DNA of 9,234 nucleotides from an uncultured Oscillibacter sp. Its GTDB lineage: Bacteria > Bacillota > Clostridia > Oscillospirales > Oscillospiraceae. The DNA lies in contig CAJUOD010000109.1 of the NCBI GenBank assembly GCA_910587875.1, positions 1 through 9,234 of the forward strand, read 5' to 3'. Below, piece by piece: positions 1 through 6,028 of the stretch; position 1 is the stretch's first letter, and each line of letters opens with the position of its first letter. Made by a program: the position numbers and the translations under genes. The notes below the pieces were generated by a model that searched no databases, was not told where the DNA came from, and saw nothing but the letters and a program-made list of their open reading frames with translations.

Positions 1-62
1 AATTCAAGACCCGCCCCCGGAAGGTTGGCGCTTCGGAGTATTGGGATGATAAGGCGGTGCAG

Positions 63-302
63 ATGCCTCTGCCATCCAACCCGCCCCTGACTCTGGATGA
101 ACTCCGGGAAATGAGCGGGGAGCCGGTGTGGATTGAGTGGGGAGGACACCCGCAAGCGGGGTGGGCGTTGGTTCGGGTATGGTCGAAAGCGAGTAATGTT
201 GTCTATCTGACATACCACAATGGGAATACGGATTTGCTTGGATTCGTGCTGAATGATGGTGGAAAAATCTACCGCCGCAGGCCGGAGGAGAGAATGACAT
301 GA
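63..302 (+). CDS. Small conserved phage protein (function unknown)
   Basis: This encodes a 79-residue soluble protein whose N-terminal part has the pattern LTLDELREMSGEPVWIEW. I recognise this from many small accessory proteins of clostridial gut phages; no biochemical role is known to me. No membrane segment or catalytic motif is visible. I chose the ATG at 63 because AAGG at 51-54 lies 8 bases upstream. A GTG at 57 in the same frame would add two residues but is too close to that site. The frame stays open to the left edge of the window, so the protein could be the end of a longer one; the upstream codons look unremarkable. Another frame closes with TGA at 47-49 and may be the end of the preceding gene. 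The stop overlaps the next start as ATGA (299-302), which suggests translational coupling. Confidence 0.7.
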   Translation: MPLPSNPPLTLDELREMSGEPVWIEWGGHPQAGWALVRVWSKASNVVYLTYHNGNTDLLGFVLNDGGKIYRRRPEERMT

Positions 303-682
303 CAGCTGACTGGTTATGGATTGGCTATGTGCTTGGCTTTGTGATGGCGGGTTGGGTTCTTCCCGCTATTGGAAAGAGGCTAAAGAGGCAAGGACGCCGT
401 CCGCTGGGCGGTCCACGGGGGCCGTCTTCCGCCCGGACGGCCCCGCGAAGAACAGAGGGAGATAACGTGACTAACGAAAACCTTTTTCCGAAGCGGCTGA
501 AGACCCTGCGTGAGAAGCGGGGTATGAGCCAGAGGACGCTGGCCCAGCTCTGCGGATTGAGCAGAAGCATGGTTGGCCAATATGAGCGGGGAGAAAAAGA
601 CCCTTCCCTGCGGACACTGGCACAAATTGCAGATTACTTTGGCGTTTCAACGGACTATCTACTTGGAAGAAAAAATTTTTAG
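299..682 (+). CDS. Membrane-anchored XRE-type protein, or read-through of two genes
   Basis: The 127-residue frame has two unlike parts. Residues 1-30 form one hydrophobic span (LWIGYVLGFVMAGWVLPAIG) followed by a basic stretch, as in short phage membrane proteins. Residues 57-127 are a complete XRE/Cro-type helix-turn-helix domain. Between them, residues 30-56 are low-complexity Gly/Pro/Arg/Ser encoded by GC-rich inverted repeats, which looks more like former intergenic DNA than a designed linker. The start has GGAGGAG at 284-290, spaced 8 bases, and overlaps the previous stop by 4 bases. Two readings remain: a real membrane-tethered DNA-binding protein, or a small membrane gene that lost its stop and now reads into the repressor-like gene that starts at 467. 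I favour the second, because the DNA-binding part has its own good start. Confidence 0.55.
   Translation: MTADWLWIGYVLGFVMAGWVLPAIGKRLKRQGRRPLGGPRGPSSARTAPRRTEGDNVTNENLFPKRLKTLREKRGMSQRTLAQLCGLSRSMVGQYERGEKDPSLRTLAQIADYFGVSTDYLLGRKNF
418..444 (+). repeat. Perfect 9-bp GC-rich inverted repeat before the XRE gene
   Basis: GGGGCCGTC (418-426) pairs fully with GACGGCCCC (436-444) across a 9-base loop. A smaller inverted repeat, GGAC-GCC-GTCC, lies at 392-402. There is no T-run after the large stem, so it is not a typical intrinsic terminator. It sits 10 bases before the GAGGGAG site of the GTG start at 467 and could act as an operator or a translation-affecting hairpin. It is also inside the longer open frame, where it encodes low-complexity residues. 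Confidence 0.5.
467..682 (+). CDS. XRE-family HTH transcriptional regulator (internal GTG start)
   Basis: The 71-residue product is a single Cro/CI-like helix-turn-helix domain, the usual length for stand-alone phage XRE regulators. Helices 2 and 3 lie at about residues 21-40 (SQRTLAQLCGLSRSMVGQYE), followed by the family hallmark ERGEKDPSLRTL and the closing pattern FGVSTDYLLGR. The start is GTG at 467 with the purine-rich site GAGGGAG at 455-461 just upstream. It is in frame with the longer frame that starts at 299, so both forms could be made. A perfect 9-bp inverted repeat at 418-444 lies immediately upstream and could be an operator or an RNA hairpin. Its place just before the late packaging genes would suit a regulator of the switch to late expression, but that is inference from position only. 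Confidence 0.75.
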   Translation: MTNENLFPKRLKTLREKRGMSQRTLAQLCGLSRSMVGQYERGEKDPSLRTLAQIADYFGVSTDYLLGRKNF

Positions 683-752
683 GGTGGGAACCAGCGGTGG
701 CCGTTTGGCTCCAAAATTGTGTTATCGTAAATAGGGGACGGCTTTCCACCCT
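681..752 (+). ncRNA. Long imperfect hairpin in the gap before the packaging genes
   Basis: AGGGTGGGAA (681-690) pairs with TTTCCACCCT (743-752), ten pairs including one G-T. Inside it, GCCGT (700-704) pairs with ACGGC (738-742), and CTCC (709-712) pairs with GGGG (734-737). The 3' strand 734-752 is therefore paired without a break, while the 5' strand has two bulges (691-699, 705-708); the end loop is AT-rich (713-733). A second short hairpin, CCGCC/GGCGG, lies at 766-770/780-784. The stem begins at the XRE stop codon. It could be a structured RNA, a weak terminator of the early unit (GTTTCTTT follows) or a packaging-site element. A poor sigma-70-like match (TTGGCT at 705-710, TAAATA at 728-733, spacer 17) also lies inside. 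I cannot choose between these readings. Confidence 0.4.
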
Positions 753-804
753 GTTTCTTTCCGTTCCGCCCGGCTCCGAGGCGGCTTGAATATCGGGCTC
801 CTAT

Positions 805-864
805 GCCGCTGCAGCTCAATGGAAGAGCTATGTGATGCCGGTTCGACTCCGGCCGGCGGTACCA
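805..864 (+). ncRNA. tRNA-like element lacking the anticodon arm
   Basis: This 60-nt element has every tRNA part except the anticodon arm. Acceptor GCCGCTG (805-811) pairs with CGGCGGT (854-860) at all seven positions, two of them G-T. The D stem GCTC/GAGC (814-817/825-828) holds a canonical loop AATGGAA, with A14, the G18-G19 pair and A21. The T arm GCCGG-TTCGACT-CCGGC (837-853) has the invariant T54 T55 C56, A58 and C61. The discriminator is A861, followed by an encoded CCA (862-864). Only eight bases (TATGTGAT, 829-836) join the D and T arms, where a class I tRNA has about 23. It therefore cannot decode a codon, yet the D-loop/T-loop elbow contacts and the substrates for RNase P and CCA-reading enzymes look intact. 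Position 8 is C rather than the usual U. It lies 26 bases before the terminase small-subunit start. A decayed tRNA or an assembly deletion are the alternatives. Confidence 0.7.
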
Positions 865-890
865 ACGTGAATCTTGTGAGAGGTGGTGAC

Positions 891-1292
891 ATGCCGAATG
901 AGAAAAATCTGATTCCTTTTGACCAGCGAACAGAGAGCGAACGAAGAGAAATCGCCGCTTCCGGTGGCCGGGCATCCGGCGTGGCTCGCCGTCGAAAGCG
1001 CAGCCTGAAGGAAGCGGCGGATCTCTACCTCTCCCTTTCTCCCACCGATAAGCGGCTCTGGAACAAAATCTCGAAGAGCGGCGTGGACCCGGAGGATATC
1101 GACAATCAGATGGCCATGATTATCGGCCTGACGGAGCGGGCTATCCTAGGCGACGCCAAGGCGGCCAAAGTCATCGTCGACTTGCTGGGCGAGGGCGGTA
1201 AGGAGCAGCCCCCTGCCGGCGAAAACAATCTCCTGGAGGCCATCCAGAGCATAGGAGAAATCAACACCGATGATTTATCAGAAGTTCAGTAA
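891..1292 (+). CDS. Terminase small subunit (candidate)
   Basis: This 133-residue soluble protein sits directly before the large terminase gene and overlaps it by 23 bases, the classic place of the small subunit, which recognises the packaging start site and recruits the large subunit. The N-terminal half is basic and glycine-rich (ASGGRASGVARRRKRSLKEA, about residues 22-41), fitting DNA contact. The middle contains SPTDKRLWNKISKSGVDPED, and the rest is helical with an alternating alanine/charged pattern (TERAILGDAKAAKVIVDLLGE). I recognise the pattern MPNEKNLIPF...RREIAASGG as a common neighbour of PBSX-type large terminases in clostridial phages. ATG at 891 is chosen because AGGTGG (881-886) precedes it. 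A longer frame from 786 would run through the tRNA-like element and is rejected. Function is inferred mainly from position and pattern. Confidence 0.8.
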   Translation: MPNEKNLIPFDQRTESERREIAASGGRASGVARRRKRSLKEAADLYLSLSPTDKRLWNKISKSGVDPEDIDNQMAMIIGLTERAILGDAKAAKVIVDLLGEGGKEQPPAGENNLLEAIQSIGEINTDDLSEVQ

Positions 1293-2544
1293 GCGCCAGC
1301 TCCTCGCCATGCTCTGGTGGCAGCAGCCCCGTTTCAAGGACCGGGACGCTCTGATCTGCGACGGCTCCATCCGCTCCGGAAAGACCTTGTGCATGGCTGT
1401 GGGCTTCATCCTTTGGGGCATGTCTTGCTTCACCGGGCAGAAGTTCGCCATCTGCGGCAAGACCATTCAGAGCCTCCGGCGCAACGTCATTCTCAACCTG
1501 CGGGACTGGGTTCCGCCGGACCTGGAGATTGTGGAGCACCGGACGGAGAACAAGCTGACCATCTCCGACGGCACCGGACGGGAAAACACCTACTTCCTGT
1601 TCGGTGGCCGGGACGAGAGCAGCTATATGCTGATCCAGGGCATCACCCTGGCGGGGGTACTGCTGGACGAGGTGGCGCTTCAGCCCCGGTCCTTTGTGGA
1701 GCAGGCCCTGGCCCGCTGCTCCGTATACGGCAGCAAGTTCTGGTTCAACTGCAATCCGGAGAGCCCCGTCCATTGGTTCTATACAGAGTGGATTAAGGAG
1801 GAACAGCCAAGGGTCCACAACGCACTTCACCTGCATTTTACCATGGCGGACAATCCCGCCCTCTCCCCCAATATCCGGCGGCGCTATGAATCCATGTACG
1901 CCGGGGTCTTCTACGACCGCTACATCCGGGGCCTGTGGGTCACGGCGGAGGGCCTGATTTACGATATGTTCCTCCCGGACGTTCACATCTACAAGGACGC
2001 GGGCCGGCCCAAGGGGCTTCCCTATATCGCCTCCCGCACCATCGCCTGCGATTACGGCACGACAAACCCCTTCGTCCTGCTGGACATCTATGACGACGGC
2101 GAAACGGTCTGGGTGGACAACGAATACCGCTGGGACAGCCGGAGTGAACGGGCGGGAGGACGGCAGAAGACGGACGCAGAGTATGTGGACGACTTCCTGG
2201 CCTTTATGGGTGAGGACCCGCAGTTTTTCTGCCCCGCGGTGGTGGACCCCTCGGCGGCCAGTTTTATTGCGGCGCTCCAGCGCGGAGGCGTCTACACCCT
2301 GGATGCGGACAACGACGTTCCTGACGGCATCCGGCGGACCGGGGCCATGTTCGCGGCCCGGCGCATCCGGGTCCATCAGCGGTGCGTGGGCCTGATTAAA
2401 GAGCTGCAAAGCTACGTGTGGGATGAGAAAGCCGCACAGCTTGGCGTAGAAAAGCCTGTCAAGACGCTGGACCACGGGCCGGACGCCCTGCGCTACTATG
2501 TGAATACCTGTGTGCCGTCTTACCGCTATGGGGAGGTGAAGTGA
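1270..2544 (+). CDS. terL: Phage terminase large subunit (PBSX/Terminase_3 type)
   Basis: This 424-residue packaging motor couples ATP hydrolysis to DNA translocation into the prohead and cuts the concatemer. The N-terminal ATPase shows Walker A GSIRSGKT (residues 32-39), Walker B GVLLDE (129-134, catalytic Glu134) and a coupling region FNCNPESP (159-166). The C-terminal RNase H-like nuclease shows the expected metal-binding acids: Asp261 in IACDYGTTNP, Asp326 in AVVDPSAASF, and Asp401/Asp405 in DHGPDALRYY. Length and motif spacing match the intact family, so it should be active. AGGAGA at 1253-1258 lies 11 bases before the ATG, and the start overlaps the small-subunit gene by 23 bases. Only 1 base separates its stop from the portal start, so packaging and portal genes are co-translated in one late operon. 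Confidence 0.97.
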   Translation: MIYQKFSKRQLLAMLWWQQPRFKDRDALICDGSIRSGKTLCMAVGFILWGMSCFTGQKFAICGKTIQSLRRNVILNLRDWVPPDLEIVEHRTENKLTISDGTGRENTYFLFGGRDESSYMLIQGITLAGVLLDEVALQPRSFVEQALARCSVYGSKFWFNCNPESPVHWFYTEWIKEEQPRVHNALHLHFTMADNPALSPNIRRRYESMYAGVFYDRYIRGLWVTAEGLIYDMFLPDVHIYKDAGRPKGLPYIASRTIACDYGTTNPFVLLDIYDDGETVWVDNEYRWDSRSERAGGRQKTDAEYVDDFLAFMGEDPQFFCPAVVDPSAASFIAALQRGGVYTLDADNDVPDGIRRTGAMFAARRIRVHQRCVGLIKELQSYVWDEKAAQLGVEKPVKTLDHGPDALRYYVNTCVPSYRYGEVK

Positions 2545-2545
2545 T

Positions 2546-4264
2546 TTGTCGAGGAGAAAGAAGGCGGAAGCCCGGGGAACGCCCGTACTGACGATGGATG
2601 CGTTCTCCAATCCGCTGTTCCGCCTGGGCTATGGCTCCCAGGCCCCCCTGGAGGCGGCGGAGTACCCGCTGACCCGCCTGACGGACAATTACGCTTTGCT
2701 GAACTCCCTGTACCGCAGCGGCGGTATCTGCCGGAGCGTGGTCAGCATCATCCCCAACGACATGACCCGGAAATGGTATGAATTAGGAATGCCCCTGTCC
2801 CCCGGGAAAAAAGCGGCGCTGGAACGGGAAGAGCGCCGGACCGGCCTTCGGAAAGGCATTGACGAGGGCTTGCAGATGGGGAGCCTGTACGGCGGCGCCG
2901 CCGGGCTGATTCGGATTCGCGGCCACGAGGGGCTTCTGGACACGCCTCTGGACCTGGGGGCCGTACTGCCAGGCGCGTTTGAGGGGCTTCAGATCTTCGA
3001 CCGCTGGTGCGGCGTCACGCCGGAGGACCGCATGATCTTCTCCCAGGGACAGCTTGTGCCGGAGTACTACGACATCAACGACGCGGAAAACCGCATAGCG
3101 GCCCGGGTCCATCACTCCCGGATCGTGCGCTTTACCGGGGGGATGCTGCCCTACGTGGAGCGTATGGCGGAGCTGTACTGGGGGGAGAGCGATATTGAAC
3201 CCATTTATGACGATATCGTTCTCTATGACAGCATCATGCACAACATGGGAAACCTGACCTTCCGGGCCAACCTGGATACGATGGAGGTTCAAAACCTGGA
3301 CCAGCTGTTTTCCCTGGCCTCCGGCGACGCGCAGCGGCGGTTCTGGAACACCATGCAGGCCCAGAGCGTCCTGCGATCCAACTTCGGCATGCAGCTGGTG
3401 AACCGGGGGGACAAGGTCTATAATACGCAATACGCCTTTACCGGCTTTGACCATGTCATAGAGGGGGCCCAGCTGAATCTTAGCGCCAAAACCCACATCC
3501 CCATGACCCGGCTGTTTGGCCGGGCCCCGGCGGGGCTGAACGCCACCGGGGAGAGCGACCTGAAAACCTATTACGAGTACATTGATACCCTGCGGGAGAG
3601 CCGCCTGCGGGATATCCTGGACCAGGTGCTGCCGGTGCTGTGCGCGTCAGCCTGGGGCGGGGTGCCCGAGGACCTGTGCTTTACCTTCCCGCCCCTGTGG
3701 ACGCCTACGGCGAGGGAGCTGGCGGAAATCGCGGAGAAGAAGGCCCAAACCGTCCGGGACGCCTTCCAGGCGGGCCTCATCCGGGCGGATACGGCTATGC
3801 GGGAGCTGAAAAAGCTGTCCAATGAGACGGGGCTGTTCAGCTGCGTTACGGATGAGGAAATCGCCGCTAACGCCGGAAAGACCTATCAGGACTTAACGGC
3901 CCTCCGGGACCCGATGATCGGGCTGGGCTTTGAGGACGGGGAAGACCGTTCTTTTGGCCGGGATACCGGGGACGCACTGGCGCTGGACTATAATCCCTAT
4001 CACGACCCCAGCAATGGACGCTTTACCAGCGGCGGGGGAAGTGGTAAAATAGGGAAGACGAAGTACGCGCCGTCGCCACAGAGGAGTTTTGCCGGGATAC
4101 AGTTGAAGCCAAAGACCTATTCGAGGCTTTGCGGAACACTTGGAACACAGTATCCGGGCCTTCCCAAAGGGGCCATCCGGCAGATTATGGACAGCCGGAA
4201 AGTGTATACTGTGGAAGCGGATGGCTATGGCGGAATGCGTGTTTTAAAAATTAAAAAAATTTAG
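2546..4264 (+). CDS. Portal protein (DUF1073 type) with a variable C-terminal domain
   Basis: This 572-residue protein starts at TTG, with GGGAGGTGA at 2531-2539. Residues 1 to about 450 are a DUF1073/Phage_portal_3-type portal, the dodecameric ring at the capsid vertex through which DNA passes. Typical stretches are LYRSGGICRSVVSIIPNDMT, MGSLYGGAAGLIRI and RLFGRAPAGLNATGESDLKT. Near residues 482-498 comes YNPYHDPSNGRFTSGGG, a linker seen before exchangeable tails in phage head proteins. It is followed by a 70-residue basic domain (about 500-572) ending in KVYTVEADGYGGMRVLKIKK. That domain is not needed for a portal and its codons are much poorer in GC (22 of 60 bases at 4201-4260, against 41 of 60 at 3661-3720). 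I read it as an appended toxin-like or effector domain. It has no histidine, so it is not a 2H phosphoesterase. The portal call is strong; the function of the tail is unknown. Confidence 0.93.
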   Translation: MSRRKKAEARGTPVLTMDAFSNPLFRLGYGSQAPLEAAEYPLTRLTDNYALLNSLYRSGGICRSVVSIIPNDMTRKWYELGMPLSPGKKAALEREERRTGLRKGIDEGLQMGSLYGGAAGLIRIRGHEGLLDTPLDLGAVLPGAFEGLQIFDRWCGVTPEDRMIFSQGQLVPEYYDINDAENRIAARVHHSRIVRFTGGMLPYVERMAELYWGESDIEPIYDDIVLYDSIMHNMGNLTFRANLDTMEVQNLDQLFSLASGDAQRRFWNTMQAQSVLRSNFGMQLVNRGDKVYNTQYAFTGFDHVIEGAQLNLSAKTHIPMTRLFGRAPAGLNATGESDLKTYYEYIDTLRESRLRDILDQVLPVLCASAWGGVPEDLCFTFPPLWTPTARELAEIAEKKAQTVRDAFQAGLIRADTAMRELKKLSNETGLFSCVTDEEIAANAGKTYQDLTALRDPMIGLGFEDGEDRSFGRDTGDALALDYNPYHDPSNGRFTSGGGSGKIGKTKYAPSPQRSFAGIQLKPKTYSRLCGTLGTQYPGLPKGAIRQIMDSRKVYTVEADGYGGMRVLKIKKI

Positions 4265-4278
4265 CGGAGGGTAAACTG

Positions 4279-4527
4279 GTGGAAAAGAAGCTGAGGAATT
4301 TCCTAGAAAAGTATATTGGACAGGGAACACAGAAAAACGACACCGTTACGCAAGAAGCCGTCGATTTACTGGTGCTAACTGCGCGGGGCGATCATATTGA
4401 GCAGGAAATTATTGACTATGGCACTGCGCACCCAGAGGCACCATTTTGGGATTTTCTCAACTTTATCAAACCGGGTTTGGACGGAATCACCCAAGAGGAG
4501 CTTTTGGCTGACGGCGAGGAGGACTAA
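4279..4527 (+). CDS. Small acidic protein, possible immunity partner of the portal tail
   Basis: This 82-residue protein is strongly acidic (roughly 18 Asp/Glu against 7 Lys/Arg), predicted helical, soluble and without a signal or membrane segment. I do not recognise a named family. GTG at 4279 is used because GGAGGG (4266-4271) lies 7 bases upstream. The gene begins 14 bases after the portal stop and ends exactly where the minor head gene begins, with GAGGAGG (4516-4522) serving the next start. It shares the lower GC of the portal's C-terminal domain (24 of 60 at 4261-4320, 29 of 60 at 4321-4380). A small acidic protein directly after a basic, exchangeable C-terminal domain is the usual layout of toxin and immunity genes. 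That role is inferred from order, charge and base composition only. A small structural or assembly protein is the alternative. Confidence 0.75.
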   Translation: MEKKLRNFLEKYIGQGTQKNDTVTQEAVDLLVLTARGDHIEQEIIDYGTAHPEAPFWDFLNFIKPGLDGITQEELLADGEED

Positions 4528-6027
4528 ATGCCCGCCCTGACCCCGGGCCCGCCTGAAAGGGAGCTCCAAAAGCTCGTCGTCCTCTTCCTGAAAGCGGAGA
4601 CGGACATCATCAATGAAATCAGCCGCCTCCGCTCCCAGGGGCTGACGGACTATCACGCCGTGGCGGCCCTGGAGCGGGTCCAGGCCGTTTTGCGCAAGCT
4701 GGAATCCGACAGCTGGGAGTACGTTCCCCGGATGATCGAGGCCCAGTTTTACGTCCGAAACCCGGAGCGGGCAAGAAGCCCCGGCGAGCCCCCGGTCAAG
4801 CATTTGCGGGCCTATCAGAGCGCCCGGGCGCTGACGGCGGAGCAGACGGACATCGTCCAGCGGCTGACGCAGAATTTGATGGGTGAGATCATGGAGGCCT
4901 CCGCCACGGCCCTGGCGGGGCTCCAGGGTACGCTGATCGGGCGCACAGAGCCGGACGTCTTCCGCCGGGTGGGCCTGGAGCAGACGGCTCTGCGCCTGGC
5001 AAGGGGCCAAGGGCCCTATAAGGCCCTTCCCGGCTTCGTGGAGGCCCTGCGCCGGGAGGGCGTGACAGCCTTTGTGGACAAGGCGGGGCGGCGCTGGAGC
5101 CTTCATACATACGGGGCCATGGCCTCCCGCACTGCCTCCCGCCAGGCGGCGGTGCTGTCCGTGCTGACGGCGGACCCGGAGCAGGACCTGTACAAAATCA
5201 GCGCCCACGGGACCACCTGCCCCCTGTGCGCCCCTTATGAGGGGCGGGTGTATTCCAAAAGCGGGGCGAACCCGGATTTCCCGCCCCTGGCGGCGGCGTT
5301 TGGCAAGATGGACCCGGATGGGCCGGACAGCCTGGCCAACACCTGGCTGAACATCCACCCCAACTGCCTCCACGCCCTCATTCCCTGGACCCCGGCGGGG
5401 CGGACGGCGGAGGAGATACGGAGCATCAAGGATTTTTCCAATCCGGCGAAGAACCCCTTCGACCGGGACCCCCGCACGGAGGGGCAGATTGCGGACTACC
5501 GGAAGAAGGAGGCCGCCCGGCGGCGCTGGCTGGAGGATTACCGCCAGTGGGAGCGGTACCGGGCGGCGGGGGTTGGACCCAAGACCTTTGAGACGTTCCG
5601 AAAGTATAAGCTGGCGGACGGAGAACTATATAAGCTCTGGAAGCTGGACTATAGAAGGCAAAACGACCTTTTGCGGCATCCCGAGAAAGCCCTTCCGGGA
5701 GCTTCAACAGCGACTGCGGCGGACAGGAAGTTTACCCATTATTTTTTCGGAGGAGAATTTAAAGACGGTCTTGCAAAAGGGCGTGCATTTTCTTCCAGGT
5801 TAGGTTATAATGCAGATAACTGGCAGAAGATGCGGGCTGAAATCCTTGACGCAGCGCAAAAGTACCCCGCAGTGCTGAAAGATAGCGATAAATATGGTCA
5901 ACGATATGAGCAACTAGTAGTTTTGCAAGGGATGAAAAATATGCCTGCCAATGTTTTGATTGGCTGGAAGGTCGTCCTGGATGGTGCTACACATATGACT
6001 ACCGCCCACATGGAGGAGCTGAAATAG
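4528..6027 (+). CDS. Minor head protein (Phage_min_cap2/SPP1 gp7-like) with a DUF6883-like tail
   Basis: This 499-residue protein is a minor head component that acts at or near the portal during head assembly. Residues 1 to about 290 match the Phage_min_cap2/gp7 group: helical N-terminus, then HGTTCPLCAPYEGRVYS (228-244, Cys231 and Cys234) and IHPNCLHALIPW (276-287, His277, Cys280, His282), which looks like a metal-binding cluster. Residues 310-380 are charged and probably coiled coil. From about 399 to the end lies a separate module (RKFTHYFFGGEFKDGLAKGR, then AFSSRLGYNADNW and YGQRYEQLVVLQG). It resembles the DUF6883 domain, which I know as a C-terminal part of polymorphic toxin-type proteins. 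The GC content falls sharply there (21 of 60 at 5881-5940, against 44 of 60 at 5281-5340). GAGGAGG at 4516-4522 serves the start. The head-protein call is firm; the toxin reading of the tail is moderate. Confidence 0.92.
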   Translation: MPALTPGPPERELQKLVVLFLKAETDIINEISRLRSQGLTDYHAVAALERVQAVLRKLESDSWEYVPRMIEAQFYVRNPERARSPGEPPVKHLRAYQSARALTAEQTDIVQRLTQNLMGEIMEASATALAGLQGTLIGRTEPDVFRRVGLEQTALRLARGQGPYKALPGFVEALRREGVTAFVDKAGRRWSLHTYGAMASRTASRQAAVLSVLTADPEQDLYKISAHGTTCPLCAPYEGRVYSKSGANPDFPPLAAAFGKMDPDGPDSLANTWLNIHPNCLHALIPWTPAGRTAEEIRSIKDFSNPAKNPFDRDPRTEGQIADYRKKEAARRRWLEDYRQWERYRAAGVGPKTFETFRKYKLADGELYKLWKLDYRRQNDLLRHPEKALPGASTATAADRKFTHYFFGGEFKDGLAKGRAFSSRLGYNADNWQKMRAEILDAAQKYPAVLKDSDKYGQRYEQLVVLQGMKNMPANVLIGWKVVLDGATHMTTAHMEELK

Positions 6028-6028
6028 C

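Noticed and set aside
1..5. AATTC at the left edge as a cloned EcoRI end
   Set aside because: Five bases are too few to mean anything, and nothing else indicates cloning.
705..733. Sigma-70 late promoter (TTGGCT, 17-base spacer, TAAATA)
   Set aside because: Only about half of the consensus positions match at each box and the site lies within a predicted hairpin. It is too weak to annotate as a promoter.
805..864. tRNA-like element as an integration (att) site or a normal tRNA gene
   Set aside because: No integrase or host flank lies nearby and the element is in the middle of the phage gene order. A normal tRNA is excluded because no anticodon arm can be drawn.
786..890. A longer terminase small-subunit frame starting at TTG 786
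   Set aside because: The added 35 residues are a translation of the tRNA-like element and have no ribosome site. The ATG at 891 has AGGTGG just upstream and begins the recognised protein pattern.
1261..2610. 449-codon minus-strand open frame opposite the large terminase gene
   Set aside because: It is a shadow of a GC-rich gene on the other strand. The + strand frame has all terminase motifs. Similar long minus-strand frames at 2783-3496, 4375-5373 and 8067-9071 are rejected for the same reason.
4040..4264. Portal tail as an Acb1-like anti-CBASS phosphoesterase domain
   Set aside because: DUF1073 has been linked by name with Acb1-like proteins, but that activity needs two His-x-Thr/Ser motifs and residues 500-572 contain no histidine.
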